From Chimonanthus salicifolius (Eukaryota; Streptophyta; Magnoliopsida; Laurales; Calycanthaceae), in assembly GCA_013350335.1 (NCBI GenBank), contig CM023539.1, forward strand, positions 45,060,631 to 45,124,630: a stretch of 64,000 bases of DNA, given 5' to 3'. The notes beneath the pieces were generated by a model. That model had not been told where the DNA came from, did no database searches, and worked only from the letters and a program-made list of their open reading frames with translations. Below, piece after piece: positions 12,309 to 25,700 of this stretch. A program made the position numbers and the translations under genes. Within the stretch, counting starts at the first letter, position 1, and each line of letters starts with the position of its first letter.

Positions 12309-12477
12309 GGGTAGTGATTTTTGCACCCCCATTTTCTGTCATGATGCACTCCTTTAATGGAATTTTCAAATTTACCCTTGCTTTTAGGAAAGAGGAAATG
12401 AGAGAAGTAGGGACAAAATTGAAAATTCCTTCTAAAGGAATACATTGGAAAAAATAGGGGTGCAAAAATCATTACCC
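12309..12477. mobile_element. 169 bp MITE with GGGTAATGA ends (copy 1)
   Basis: Terminal inverted repeats: left GGGTAGTGATTTTTGCACCC, right GGGTGCAAAAATCATTACCC. It is non-coding and also present in copy 2 at 57715-57883. The superfamily is not assigned. Confidence 0.7.
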
Positions 12478-12490
12478 TTTTATCCAAACC

Positions 12491-12626
12491 AGCGATCCTT
12501 TCACGGGCATTTTGTTTAACCCGACACGAGTTTTACTGTATTGTCGAGTAAGCCAATTCGAAGGACAAATGGGCAATACAGTAAAACCCATATCGGATTA
12601 TACAAAATGCGCGTAAGAGGATCGCC
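12491..12626. repeat. Foldback with 53 bp arms
   Basis: Arm 12491-12543 pairs with arm 12574-12626 at 44 of 53 positions by my count, around a 30-base loop. In copy 2 only the left arm survives. It may be a foldback transposon end pair. Confidence 0.75.
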
Positions 12627-12779
12627 ACCATTCCCACATTTCTTATGCAGATTTATAGTGATCAATTCTAAGAGCATAGTACGTGAAGAGAACATTCTGT
12701 CACTAGATTTTTATAATTTGAAGAATTCATTTGACTCATTAAGTGGGTTTATTTTAATTTAAGGTAATTATTAAATAAA

Positions 12780-13450
12780 ATTAGTTATAGTTTGGGCTGA
12801 CCATTTACTTAATTTATTTAAGTTTAATTACATCATCCATTTAGTCGATTTGAGTTTGAGTGGATAACCCAATTAGTCAAATTGGATTTTATGTAGCATT
12901 TCATTGGTCCATTTGAAATTTAGGCAAACCATTCGAACAGGTCTTTTTAAATTTGAATGAACCATTTACTTAGTCCATTAATTTTAAGAAGTCTATTTAA
13001 TTGGTCCTTTTACATTTGGGTGCCATTTAGATGTGATTAATTTAATTTAAATGAACCATTCAAATAAATCTATTTGAATTTAATGATGTATTTAGTTAAT
13101 CCATTTGGGTTTCAATGGATTATTTAATTGGTCATTTGAGATTTGAATGGACTATTTAGGTAAATCCATTTAAATTTAAGCGGATCCTATGGTTGGCCTA
13201 TTTAAATTTGAGCGGACAACTCAATTGATCCACTTTGATTTGAGTAGGTCATTTAATTAGTTCATTTTTAATTTAGGCGGACATTCAAATAGACCCATTT
13301 GGATTTGGGTAGACCTTTTAATTGGTTCTATCTGAATTTCAACAAACCATTTAATTAGGTCCAGATTGATTATTTGAATAAAGCCCATTTAGACATTCAA
13401 ATGAATTATCTAATAGTCTATTTGGATTTGGATAAACTATTTAAGCAGCC
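12780..13450. repeat. Degenerate minisatellite (copy 1)
   Basis: Variants of CCATTTGAATTTGAATGGAC and CATTTAATTGGTC recur every roughly 45-50 bases over about 670 bp. The same array is in copy 2 at 57955-58625. It is non-coding. Confidence 0.65.
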
Positions 13451-13757
13451 CATAAATATATATTCTTAAAATATATTTTAGACAAGCCATTAATGGATAA
13501 TTTCTTCCATTAATCGTGTCTACGGTTTCAATGATGAGTCATCTTTTTTTTCTTTTTTCTTTTTTTAATAATATAGCCCACTATAAATTAGAAATAAGAG
13601 TAATCTCACATATGCATAAAATGAAACCTACCATCTAACACGGCATGTCAAAATATACATGATTTTCAGCCTAGATATTTCCTAGACCTGTCTCTTTGCC
13701 AATGGAAATGTTCCATCGTCTATTTGTTTCTACCACTTATTTTATTTTTCCAAGGTT

Positions 13758-16700
13758 TCAAATGGGCACTTCTATGACCTCATTTGCTCGTATTTCTCTG
13801 TGCCTTCGACATATCCAAGCAATCTGCCCGTTGTCTCTGTATCTCACCCTCCATAGCCCAAATTTTTCTGCAATTTCTCTTCCGGTTGAGCACCTTCGGT
13901 CTTTCAAAAAATCCACAAGCCACTGTTGAGCTGCTCTCAGATCTTGTTGAACATTCCTCGAACTTCCTTCGCTTCTCATTCTGCTTCCCCCTACTTGACC
14001 AAGTGCTGCAATCCCTACAGCCCCTGCTACCATTGGTGCTGCCCCATACACAGCGGAAGAATCGACAAGATGGGCAACTTCTCGGCTCAAATCAGGTATC
14101 ATCTTTCCCATTCCAGCCACAAAATGTGCTCCTATTTTCAGTGCAAATGTCAGCAGTTTCATAAACTTGCTCATGTATGGGACCAAAGACTTCACTGCTA
14201 TGTTATCCACTTGCATTAGTTCGCATCCCATCTGATCCTCGACAACATGCATTTCTCTTCGAAATTCACACAACATATGCAATCTGAGTGCTGTCATGCC
14301 TGAAATTATATTTGTCACAAGCCGCCTTGAATAGTTTTCTGTCTGGACAAAATAGAACATGTTTGGTACTTTCCGTTCTTCTATTTGAACACTATAATTC
14401 ACCAGATAATTCACCTTACGGTGAAGCTCAATCAGTAATCTATGCTCATAATACCGTAGGCCTTGGATCTCTTGCTTTAAGTCCTTAATCTCCTGTTCTA
14501 TGATCTTCAGCCTCTGAAGTACTGCTTCTACACCCTTTGCAATGCCAGACATCGTTGGTTCAACTGTGGTCTCAGGTTCATTTTCAGCCACCAGAGATTG
14601 GTCTTGGTTATTGTCCATGGGAACAGCTAATTCCACAGCGAGATTGTAGAGGTCGTGGTACCTTCTATGAAGGACTTCTCGGAAGTCATCATCGGAAAGG
14701 AGATCACGAGCGTAGTCAAACCCAGACAGTAAGATAGTTCTACCTCCATCTGATACGGAAGTCCATGTGTGCTGATAGTCATACATGCTATCTGCTGGAA
14801 CAGTAAGCAATGCCTGTTTCAATTTCTGCAGTGGCACGAATTGGGTCTTCCGGTACCTGGGTGGTGTAAGATTTTTTATGCATTCGGGCCGGAGAATGTT
14901 TTCGGACAAGGTGACGCCATGGCAGACACTTTGGATTGTTGGAATTATAAGCTGCTGGAAGAGTCTCAGAATTTCAGTTATGTTCTGTGTGGAGCATGCG
15001 AGGACATCAATGTAGTACCCTAATTGCCCACCAAGCTCTACTCTGACATGGATACCATTGATGGTTATGGAGATGAGGTATTTTTCCAGATTGTATGTTG
15101 CACCATGCAGATTCGTTGACCCAAGGATTTTGTTGTGTAGATGAACCTGGATTTGCCAACAATTGAAATTAGCAATGAGCATTTGTTTTTATTCTGATCG
15201 ATTTGAAAGTTGCTACTGTCGTTTCTACAACTTTCTTGTGCAAAATTATGAAACAATCTTTAGGATTTTACCTACCTCTGAAATGAAGCGATTTGGTGTT
15301 TCAATTGTTCAGTGTTCCATTTTAAGAAAAGATGCTATGACACATTTGGACATTTTTAGAATGAACTTTAGAGTAAATTTAGGATTTTCTTCTCACTTTT
15401 AGAATGACCAAAACCTCATAAAAGCTGCAGCTTTTTATACAAAGCCACCCTCCTCAATTATACACTACTTTCTATGCTTAATGCAACTTCGAGGAACTTG
15501 CAGGAAGTAAATGTCAAATGAGCTATTATACATTTCTAGAATAGAACTTTCCCCATCTTTAATATTGGGGTTACCTTATAATTAAATTGACTTCCTTATT
15601 TGTAATTCGTCTTTTCCTATATATACAGTGAATCAGGGTCTCTCTCCCTATTACATTGAGAGAACATATTTGTCTCTATTTTCATATCTGACATGGCATC
15701 AAGAGCCTAGTTCGATCATCATCATTTTTTTTTATCTCTTTAAATTTTTTTTTTTTCCTTCGTGCACGTCAGGCAAAAAAAAAAAAAAACAACAAACAAA
15801 CTGTGGCTGTATTACCACATCTACTGTTCTCGTTTCTGACCCGACCGGCATCATCCCTAGCAGCTACTATTCTCGTTTCTGACCCGCCGGTATCATCCCG
15901 AGCAGCAGCCGATATCCATCAGTCCCAGTTCCTGCCGTCGTTCCTGAAACCAGAGGAATTTCCATCGCCAGCCAGCCTCACGGTTTCCGATCTACATCAG
16001 CATCGGCCAGATTACCCGATCTGCCGCCGGTCCTCATCACCCATCTCTGTTTTCGCCCTGCTCAGACCGAGCCCGATCTGTTTTTTGTTATCCACCACTG
16101 GAGCCAGATCTCCACATTCATCTGCGGACCCTTCTTCTTCTCCGATCGGACCCTTCCTCTTCTCCGATCGGACATCAGACCTCCCCTTGCAGCAACGTTG
16201 TGGGCAGTGACTTGGTTCCCTTCCATCCAGCGGCACTGGAAATCGCCCGATCCCACGAAAAAGGGGTTTCACGGCTGCACACGGCTTGCCTTCCGCAGCT
16301 CTGGGCACCGGCAAGCGGTAGCACATGGCTTGACTTCCTCCGATCTGCGCACCGACGAGCGGCTGCTGCATCTTCCCACCAAATACAACACCACTACCCC
16401 TCAGATCTGGTTCTTGCCTACAGATCCGGCCAGCAGTGCCGTCCCGATCGGCTTTACCAGAAGCGCCGCAGAAACCTAGTTTCTTGGACTTTCTTCAGCC
16501 GCGGCTCTGTCGCAGCAACCCCGCCGGCGTCGACCGAGCCGGACATCTTCACCCAGCAGCAGGCCTGTCCGCAGGCCCAGGCTGCCGCCGACTCGTCCGC
16601 AGGCCCAGGTTGCCACCGGCCCATCCGCACGCCCAGTTTTCCATAGGCTCATCTACAGGCCCGTGAGCAGGCCCAGTTGCTCAGGCCCGACAGTAGGCCT

Positions 16701-19700
16701 AGTTTAAACAGGTCCAACCAGCAACCCCAATGGCATCTGAGGACAACTCCAAGGGTGCTGGTGGATCAAAAACATCTCCTCCGATTGTCACCATTCACGG
16801 CGACAATTCCACCTTCTCCACTGGCATCAAACTGGACGACCATAATTATTCCCTATGGCACCAAGTAATGGAGATGAAAATTGCCGGACGAGAGAAACAT
16901 GGTCACTTGACCGGTGATCTGACCAAGCCTGCAGCCACAGATCCTACATACAACAAATGGCGTGCATCGGATTGTCAAGTCAAGAGCTGGTTATTCGATG
17001 CTATGCAACCCAATCAGATGAAACGGTTTATCCGTTATGACACATCACAGCAAGTCTGGGATGCAATCCAGAAAACATACTCTGATGTTTCCGATGAGGC
17101 GAAGATTTTCGATCTCCACCGAAGATCATTCAAGACTACACAGAATGGAGCGCCCGTTACCACTTACTACAGTGAACTCACTGAGATCTTTCAGGAGCTT
17201 GATCAGTTATGCCCCAGCCAAATGAAGCATCCGACCGACATTGAAACTAGACGCAAGGAGATTGATCGTCTCCGAGTTTATATTTTCCTTGCCGGTTTGG
17301 ACAAGAACTTTGATCAAATTAGAGGAAAAATTTTGCAGATGGACCCTAAACCTGACCTGGAGGCCGTCTATGCACATATTAAACGTGAGAGTAACCGACA
17401 GGGAACCATGTCTCCAGCTGGTGTCACCTCCGATGCCACAGCCTTGGCTGCAGCACGGTTCAAGCCATCTCGGCCACCCACTTTCCGCTCTGATTCTACT
17501 CATAACCGGCCTCCAATGAAGTGTACCAAATGTGGTTTAACTAACCATACGATTAAGGGCTGTTATGAGATCATTGGTTATCCAGATGGGTGGGTTCACA
17601 AAGGGCGAAAGAAGGAGTTGAGCAGAGCCTCCGTTGCCTCCATTGCGTTATCCCCTGAGGTTACGTCCGACCATCAACCAGGTACATCTGGCTCCACGGC
17701 CTTGGCTACCTCAGGTATCTCCCCTTGCACTTCTTCAATTACTGGTCATAGATCATGGATTATTGACACTGGCGCTACTGATCACATGACCTCTAGTTTT
17801 ACTGGGTTACACTCTCCCAAACCATCAAACCAAACACATGTCACCAGTGCCAATGGAACCACCTCTCCCGTTCTGGGAGAAGGGTCCCTATCTCTTAGCC
17901 CATCATTTAGTCTATCTCATGTCTTGGTTGTCCCATCATTCGATTATGACTTATTATCTGTTCCTCAAATTATTGATTCCCTTAATTGTACTGTGTGTTT
18001 TTGGCCCTTGTATTGTCTATTTCAGGACCTTCTCACCAGGGCCGTGATTGGATGTGGTACTAGGAGGGGCAAGTTGTACTATCTGGACTTTACAGAAGAC
18101 TGCAGTCAGAGATTGGGTCAAGCACATCATGTTCGAAGGGACGAGTCAGTCCGGATGAAAACAATTTGGTTGTGGCATAGACGATTAGGGCATGCTTCTT
18201 TTGGTTATCTAAAACTTTTATTTCCAAATTTGTTTTCCCATTTTGCTGAATCAGACTTTCATTGTGAAACTTGTATTTTGGCGAAAAGTCATCGCATTTC
18301 TTATCCATTAAGATTGAATAAAAGTTCTATGCCTTTTATGCTTGTCCATTCTGATGTTTTGGGGACCGTCACGAGTTTCTACATTTAGTGGTTTGAAGTG
18401 GTTTGTGACATTTATAGATGATTGCACCAGGATGACATGGGTTTTCCCCATAAAGCAGAAAAGCGACGTCCCTGCGAAATTCAAACAATTTCATCAATAT
18501 GTTGCTACTCAGTTAATAAGAAGATCATCACACTTCGGTCTGACAATGGCAGCGAGTTCGTCAACAATGACCTCCGTCATTTTTTGAGCCATCATGGTAT
18601 TGTTCATCAAACCACGTGTGCCTATACGCCGCAACAGAATGGTGTAGCCGAACGTAAGAACCGTCATATTCTTGAAGTTGTTTGTTCATCTTTATTTGAG
18701 GCCCATATGCCCCATCATTTTTGGGGGGAGACTCTTTGTTCGGCTGCTTATCTTATCAATAGAACACCATCCAGTACCCTTCAGTATCAGACTCCATTCC
18801 AGACATTGACCACTCTTCTCACCTTGCCGTCCACACCAAATCTCGAACCACGTGTTTTTGGCTGCGTTGCTTATGTTCAAGTCTATCCGTACCAGCGTGG
18901 TAAACTTGATCCGTGTGCCCTACGTTGTGTCTTTGTGGGGTATGCTGCCACTCAGAAGGGTTATAAGTGTTTTCATCCCCCTACTCAGACTTTGCACGTT
19001 ACAGCAGATGTTATTTTTCACGAGAGTGAATTCTATTACTCAGGGGGAGATTTTGAGCATCCGCTGCAGGGGGAGCGCTCTATATTTGCAGAAGGTACTC
19101 AGAATCAGATTTACCAAGTTTCACAGACTGTGTCAGACCAGCATCAGCCAACACCTGAGGATGTGGTGATAACTACTGACCAACCAACTACAGTGATGCA
19201 ACAAGAGCAAGAGACTCCTACAGTACCACCACCTTCCATCCAATCAGGTCCTGAAGATCGTCCTGAAGATCCAACATAGGTATCTGAACACTCAAACTCA
19301 ATCACTTTACCTGAGTCGAGTCATACAGGAAATGCAGGTTATCAGTTACCCCCTCGTACGACTAGAGGTATCCCTAGACAGTAATATGACCCTGACCCTA
19401 AAGCAAAGGTTAAATACCCTATTGCTAATCATGTGTCTCTACATAGGTTGTCTCAGTCATGTGTTGTAATACCCCAATCCAATTTAGGAATTAATTATGA
19501 TTAATCATGATTAATTAAATAATTTTTATCCGTTAATTATGAAATATTTTCCTCTAATCGTAAAGTGTATTAAATAAGTTTTTCAACGGATCTAAGTTTG
19601 ACTTGATCCGAATCCGGTAACTCTTTTAATTAAGTTTCAAAGATATATAAGTGAGTTACGAATATAATAATAATATTATTTTAGGCTTAAACCTTAGCCG

Positions 19701-22700
19701 CTGTATAAACTCAGTCATTTGAGTTAGTTTGAACTTCAAATTTTAGATTATGCATTATTTTTAAATTCCGGACCTAATGACATGCCAATCTCGTTATAAT
19801 TTCGCTAATTTATTTTACCCCTAAGTTTTAAAGTGGTAAAACCCCAATTCGACAGGGTAAAGGAAGTCCTAAAAATATATAGAGAGAGGCAGTACTCAAT
19901 CTGTATTATAACTAAGCTGTTTATTTCTTTACACTCTAAAATAGTTAGTTTTTGATATTTATTTTAAGCCATGAAATATGGGCCATTGAATATTCTTTCA
20001 TTTAGAAAATGTGGTTTTTGACTTCAAAAGACCTTAAAACTTTAGAATGTTTTTATCAGACAAATTTACTCTATCAAACTATAAGGTTGGATACTTTAAA
20101 AAAGAATATTGAAGATTAGGAGATTTTGTTAAAACGGTGATTTTTAGCGAAAACACTGGGTTTTTGAGATAGATTTCACTCCAAATTTTTAATACCATGC
20201 TCAGTTTTTAATACCTGACCTACTGAACTAATTGTATCAATTTAGTGAGACCCTGAAATACCCCGATAAAAGAAAGGACATAGATGTAAATAGTAAAAAG
20301 AATAAACTAATATTATATTATAAAATAATATCAGAAACATGTGAAAGATGAGTTTAAAGCTACGGATGTAGCTTATAGCTGTGTTGGAAGATTATAACAC
20401 CGCCAATTGCCTATGCGGTTGGTGGTAGTTGGAATAGTAATTATAAAATATATTGCAGAGTTATTAAAAAACTTATAAACCTACGAATAGCTTAGGCAAC
20501 CTGTATGATTAAAAAAAATGCATACGGTTGCCTATAAATAGGTGTAATCGGCGAGGAAACCAGAAAGTAAAGAAAAAAAAAAAAAAACTCTTCTGCCGTT
20601 TTGCTCCCTCTCCCTCTTTCAAAAACAGCAAGCCCTCTCTCTCCTATTTTCTTTTCTTTCTTCTTCTTTCTCCTGCTTTGGCCATACCAGCAGCAGCCGA
20701 ACGTTCGGGTTTCCCGTATTCTTTTAAAGGTTTTCAAATTTAGTCAATCTTATACAGAATTTTGCACCCAAGGTATCGAAATAATTCTATTTTTTATTAA
20801 CTCCATAGCAAATTAAGAGTAAAATAGCTTAGTATTGGGGTTCAAAAAATGAGATTTTTTTAAATGGAGGAAAAATAGATTTCCTCTTAAAATTTAAATT
20901 TTACCCTCAAGATTTGTATTATTTCACATTCAAAATATAATTTTTGACCCTAAGTAAAATCGGGGAAAAGATTAACCCCAGCTGACTATTGTGTGTTTAT
21001 TTTTCCGCCTTGTGTGTTTAAATTCCTGTACTGTACCCTCTGGGCCATATTCTCAATACGTCCTTCTTCTAGAAGACAATACGAGGATAGGGCACTGAGT
21101 ACTTTTATTTACTTTACTGTCTCTGTACCCTCTGGGCCTCTCACAATACGTCTCCATGGTCCTTTCTCCAGAAGACAAGAGAAGGCACTGAGTACTTTTA
21201 TTTACTTTACTGTCTCTGTACCCTCTGGGCCTCTCACAATACGTCTCCATGGTCCTTTCTCCAGAAGACAAGAGAAGGCACTGAGTACTTTATATTTTTC
21301 ATTTTATTGTAATGTTTTGGATGGCTGACAACTAACTTTCTGACATAATTTAAAGGAATAGAAAGAGCCTAAGGTGACTCATTACACATATCATGTTTTC
21401 TGGAAAAAAATAGCACGGGGTTTGGGAAATTATCATGCGTATATACTGACAAATAGAAAATTTATACATTTTACTCTATCTTACAGATTTTCTGTGAAAA
21501 ACTCAACCGGAGAAGGTGAGGAGACTCGAACCAACACTTGTATTGTGTTATATGTTAAACCCACTAACACCAGACTGAAATGGGACCCATGGTCAATTAA
21601 AGATGGAAAAGGCTATATAGGTCCAGAATACGAGACCTGACACTGCCTACATGTAAGGGATGTAAATGTTCTAACTTTTTAGAACGTAGGCGTTAAAATG
21701 GTGTCGGGGAGTCGAGGATTTGTAGTCTCTAACGCAGTATGGACCCATGGAGTGTCTGGGAATTGTCGGGTAAAAACTGGGTGAAGGCATTCGTGTTATT
21801 AAATCCAGTTTTATATGTTATGTGATATTGATTATTTTATTGATCTCTTGTATTGGTATTGGATACACCAAATTGTAAGGCTGAAATATGGTGGTTCTCT
21901 CAGAATAAGTCCCTGTGTAAGGAGGGCACTGGAAGTCATGCATTATCATGCATTTGACATTTGCATGTGATAATTTTGTTCATAAGTTAAATCTGTGGAA
22001 GATAATAACTTTGTAAAGTTTGATATTTGCCGTTGGCTATAATTGCTGAGATTAGCCGAACACCGTTTGCGAACCGTTGGGTTGGACGTGTTAGTAGGCT
22101 GTGGTCGACCGCCATCAACCGTTGGTGTTGGATGGGCTAGTAGACCGGGTCGTGGAGACCTTATGCACTTGCAAGTTGCTATATTATTTCCGTGGAGGAA
22201 TTAATATTAGTTCTGGTTGGAACTTTGAATGGGGGCTGACCCCGGTGTTGTAACATGGCTGGGGACCGACCCCGGTGTTAACAATACAATCTGAGTAAAA
22301 ACCTTAGAAGATGATCCTAGGGTGAAAATGGGTTAAGTAGATTAACCGCATTGCATTCATGAAACATGCATTATTTATTGTTTCATCTAATATGTTGGAT
22401 GTTATGGTGAAATGAGTTAAGTGGATTAACTGCATTTCATTTATGGAATATGCATTGTTATTTATTCCATGAATATTGTATATTGGATTTTATGGTGAGT
22501 TCTCCCCACTGGGCTGTTGCTCACGTCCCTTACAATGCAGGATCTGAACCAGAGGAGGGATTGGAGGGACCAGTGGTGCCTCGTTGAAATAGGAACTTAG
22601 AAGTTCCTAAGGTTTTCCGCACGTGGAAACCATTTGCCTGCTTGAATATGTTTGAGTGTTTGTAATAAATATGCCTCATGTGGTATAAGAAACTTATATC

Positions 22701-25700
22701 TGTAAGTTTAATGTCGTTGTTTTAATGTCGTATACATCATATCCACTATGTTTTCGTGCGTAACGCTGATAAGATAAATGAAAATATTCGTTGTGTGACA
22801 TATGGTATATGTTTGAGTCCATGTGTGAAAAGCACGTGTGACATTTTCTATGATTGGGTTTTGGTAAACTTGAAGATCCAGCCCAGTTATGACGTTGGGT
22901 GACTAGAGTTTATTGTTTAAAAAAAAAAAAAAAATTTAGTCGCGTTCCGGGCCCACATCTGGGTTCGGGGTGTGACATGTGTATCATTTGTATGTCAATT
23001 ATCCACTATATCTATTCCAAGTAATGTGCAGGACGCTCTAACTCATCCCAAGTGGACTCAAGCAATGAATGAAGAAATGGAGGCCCTCCAGAAAAATTCC
23101 ACATGGGAGATGACTACCCTTCCTAAAGGGAAGAAAACAGTAGGTTGCAGATGGATATATACCGTAAAATTCAAGGCAGATGGCACCATTGAACGATACA
23201 AAGCAAGACTAGTGGCGAAAGGCTACACTCAAACTTATGGGATTGACTATGGGGAGACCTTTGCTCCTGTAGCCAAGATCAACACAATTCGAGTACTCCT
23301 TTCCCTTGCAGCAAACCTTGACTGGCCATTACACCAGTTTGATGTAAAAAGTGCATTCCTACATGGCGATCTAGAAGAAGAAGTTTATATGGATCCCCCT
23401 CCAGGATGTAAGATGGGGTTCATTCAGAGTAACATGGTGTGTAAACTGAGAAAGTCTCTTTATGGATTGAAACAATCACCCAGAGCGTGGTTTGGACGGT
23501 TTAGCAAATCAATGAAGAATTTCGGCTACAAGCAAAGTAACTCAGATCATACTCTTTTCCTGAAACATAAGAAAGGTAAGGTCACTGCCCTTATTGTATA
23601 TGTTGATGACATGGTAGTTACAGTGAATGACCCAGAGGAAAAGGCAGCATTACAGCGCCATTTGGAAAGTGAGTTTGAAATGAAAAATCTTTGTGCTCTG
23701 AAGTATTTCTTAGGCATTGAAGTGGCTCGCTCAGAACAAGGAATATTTCTATCACAACGGAAATACATTCTTGACATCTTGACTGAAACTGGAATGTTAG
23801 CCAACAAGCCAGCAGATACTCCAATGGAGTTGAATCATCAGCTTGGTGAATATCCTGATCAGGTAACCACCAACAAAGAAAGATATCAACGCTTTGTGGG
23901 TAAGTTAATCTACCTAACTCACACCAGACCTGACATAGCATATGCAGTAAGTGTGGTGAGTCAGTTCATGCATGCACCAAGTGAAGCCCACATGGAGGCT
24001 GTAACCTGAATTCTGAGATACTTGAAGTCAGCTCCTGGAAAAGGTTTGATGTTCTCACGACATGGTCACCTAGATGTTGAGGGTTACACTGATGCAGATT
24101 GGGCTGGTTCTGTTACTGATAGACGATCTACTTCTGGATACTTTACCTTTGTGGGAGGCAATCTGGTCTCTTGGCGAAGTAAGAAGCAGAAAGTGGTCTC
24201 AAGATCAAGTGCTGAAGCAGAATATAGGGGTATGGCGCACGGAGTATGTGAGCTACTCTGGATAAAAGAGTTGTTGGGTGAATTGGGATTCAAACCCCAA
24301 CGTGCCATACAACTGCATTGTGATAACAAGGCCGCAATAGACATTGCACATAATCCAGTGCAACATGATAGAACCAAGCATGTTGAAATTGACAGACATT
24401 TCATCAAAGAGAAACTCGAGGAGAAGATCATTGATGTACCATTCGTTAAATCCGAAGATCAACTTGCAGATGTTCTCACCAAAGCAGTTACAGGCAGAGT
24501 TTTTCACAGCTCACTTAGCAAGTTGGGCATACACGACATATATGCTCCAACTTGAGGGGGAGTGTCAAATGAGCTGTTATACATTCCTAGAATAGAACTT
24601 TCCCCATCTTCAATATTGGGGTTACCTTGTAATTAAATTGACTTCCTTATTTGTAATTCGTCTTTTCCTATATATACAGTGAATCAGGGTCTCTCTCCCT
24701 ATTACATTGAGAGAACATATTTGTCTCTATTTTCATATCTGACAGTAAATAGTTAATAATTATGCAACTAATTACTGTTAATTACCTGCAGCCTTGGAAA
24801 GAAGCCTGGTGTAAGAAACATGTGGCTTGAATCATCACATTCGAGATGTCTTCCAGTGTAACTGCAAGGGAGTACAGTTGATGGCCATTTCTGTGATCTA
24901 CCCCTACCTTCTTCAAGAATTGCTGGAATCAGAAGAAGAGAATTTGGATTGCCAGGGTCTTGTTCATAACAAAGTTCCAGTTTTAGCATCATTCCCACTA
25001 GATCACTTGCCTCTAAATTCTCAAAAACCTTTGGGCCCGTTCCTGGAATCCGATTCTGTAGACTTCCTCTGAGAATCTTCTCTAGCTCTTTTCTGCTCAC
25101 AAATCCGTTCTTCTCTGCAGGCATCTGCTTTCTATCATCTAGCCTTATTAGTCGACTGAGCACTTCTCCACAGAACCATTCACAATCTAATATCAGAAGC
25201 CCAAGGTCTACAAAGAAAATAACCTCACCTACATGATGCAAGGAAGTTGCAACTGCCCGTCTCCTTATCTCCACTTTCTCAATATTTCTGTGCCTCGATC
25301 GGATTCTTAAGGCTGGTACCTTCATTTGGCACAGGTCACTAAACTCCTTCCATTTCATTGCAGGCTTGTTATAGTTTTCTGATCTCCAGTCTGACAGTAT
25401 CTTTATCAAATCATTACAAATCCCATAAACCCGGGGTACTCGTTGGAGAATTGTTTTACTGGTCTTTCGAAGGTGATGAGTGAGTCTGCTCACTGACCCA
25501 GATGATCTGGCATCCACTGTGAACATAGTTGGATAGAATTCTACATATCCGTTGAACCTGTCTCTCGGTTTCTGAATCAAATTGATGGTCATCTGCATGC
25601 TCTCTGATGATTGACTTGTTCTATCAATGTGGGTGAGGACTACAGTGATGTTTGGAAGCAACAATTGAGATGGTGCTCTTCTCGAGTTTGAGACTATGAA

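Larger units (their letters stand above)
605..14988 (+). repeat. Segmental duplication, copy 1
   Basis: This stretch is repeated in direct orientation at 45595-60148. The same order of landmarks is seen in both: the 3' part of a long LTR, TPS exon 3, a decayed retroelement, a SINE, a 64 bp tandem repeat, MITEs, a LINE tail, the bHLH gene, a minisatellite and the TORNADO1 3' exon. Copies differ by scattered substitutions and a few large indels. Copy 1 lacks about 690 bp present at about 47003-47703. Copy 2 lacks 440 bp of the bHLH 5' end and about 215 bp of a foldback. The true right end of the match cannot be seen, because copy 2 runs into an assembly gap at 60149. Confidence 0.93.
15512..24744 (+). 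mobile_element. Copia retrotransposon in TRN1 intron
   Basis: The element has 182 bp LTRs (15512-15693 and 24563-24744), both TGTCAAATG...CTGACA, and a 5 bp target duplication GTAAA at 15507-15511 and 24745-24749. It has a primer site at 15694 and a purine tract GAGGGGGAG before the 3' LTR. Order gag-protease-integrase-RT-RNase H is that of Copia (Pseudoviridae). It lies antisense to TRN1, within the intron. The coding region is broken by frameshifts near 18360 and 18505, stops at 19277, 19383 and 24007, and a nested LTR. Removing the nested LTR leaves about 5.7 kb, a normal Copia size. It is inactive. Confidence 0.95.

Noticed and set aside
13784..14164. Plus-strand frames opposite the TRN1 exon
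   Set aside because: They are shadows of the well-supported minus-strand COR exon.
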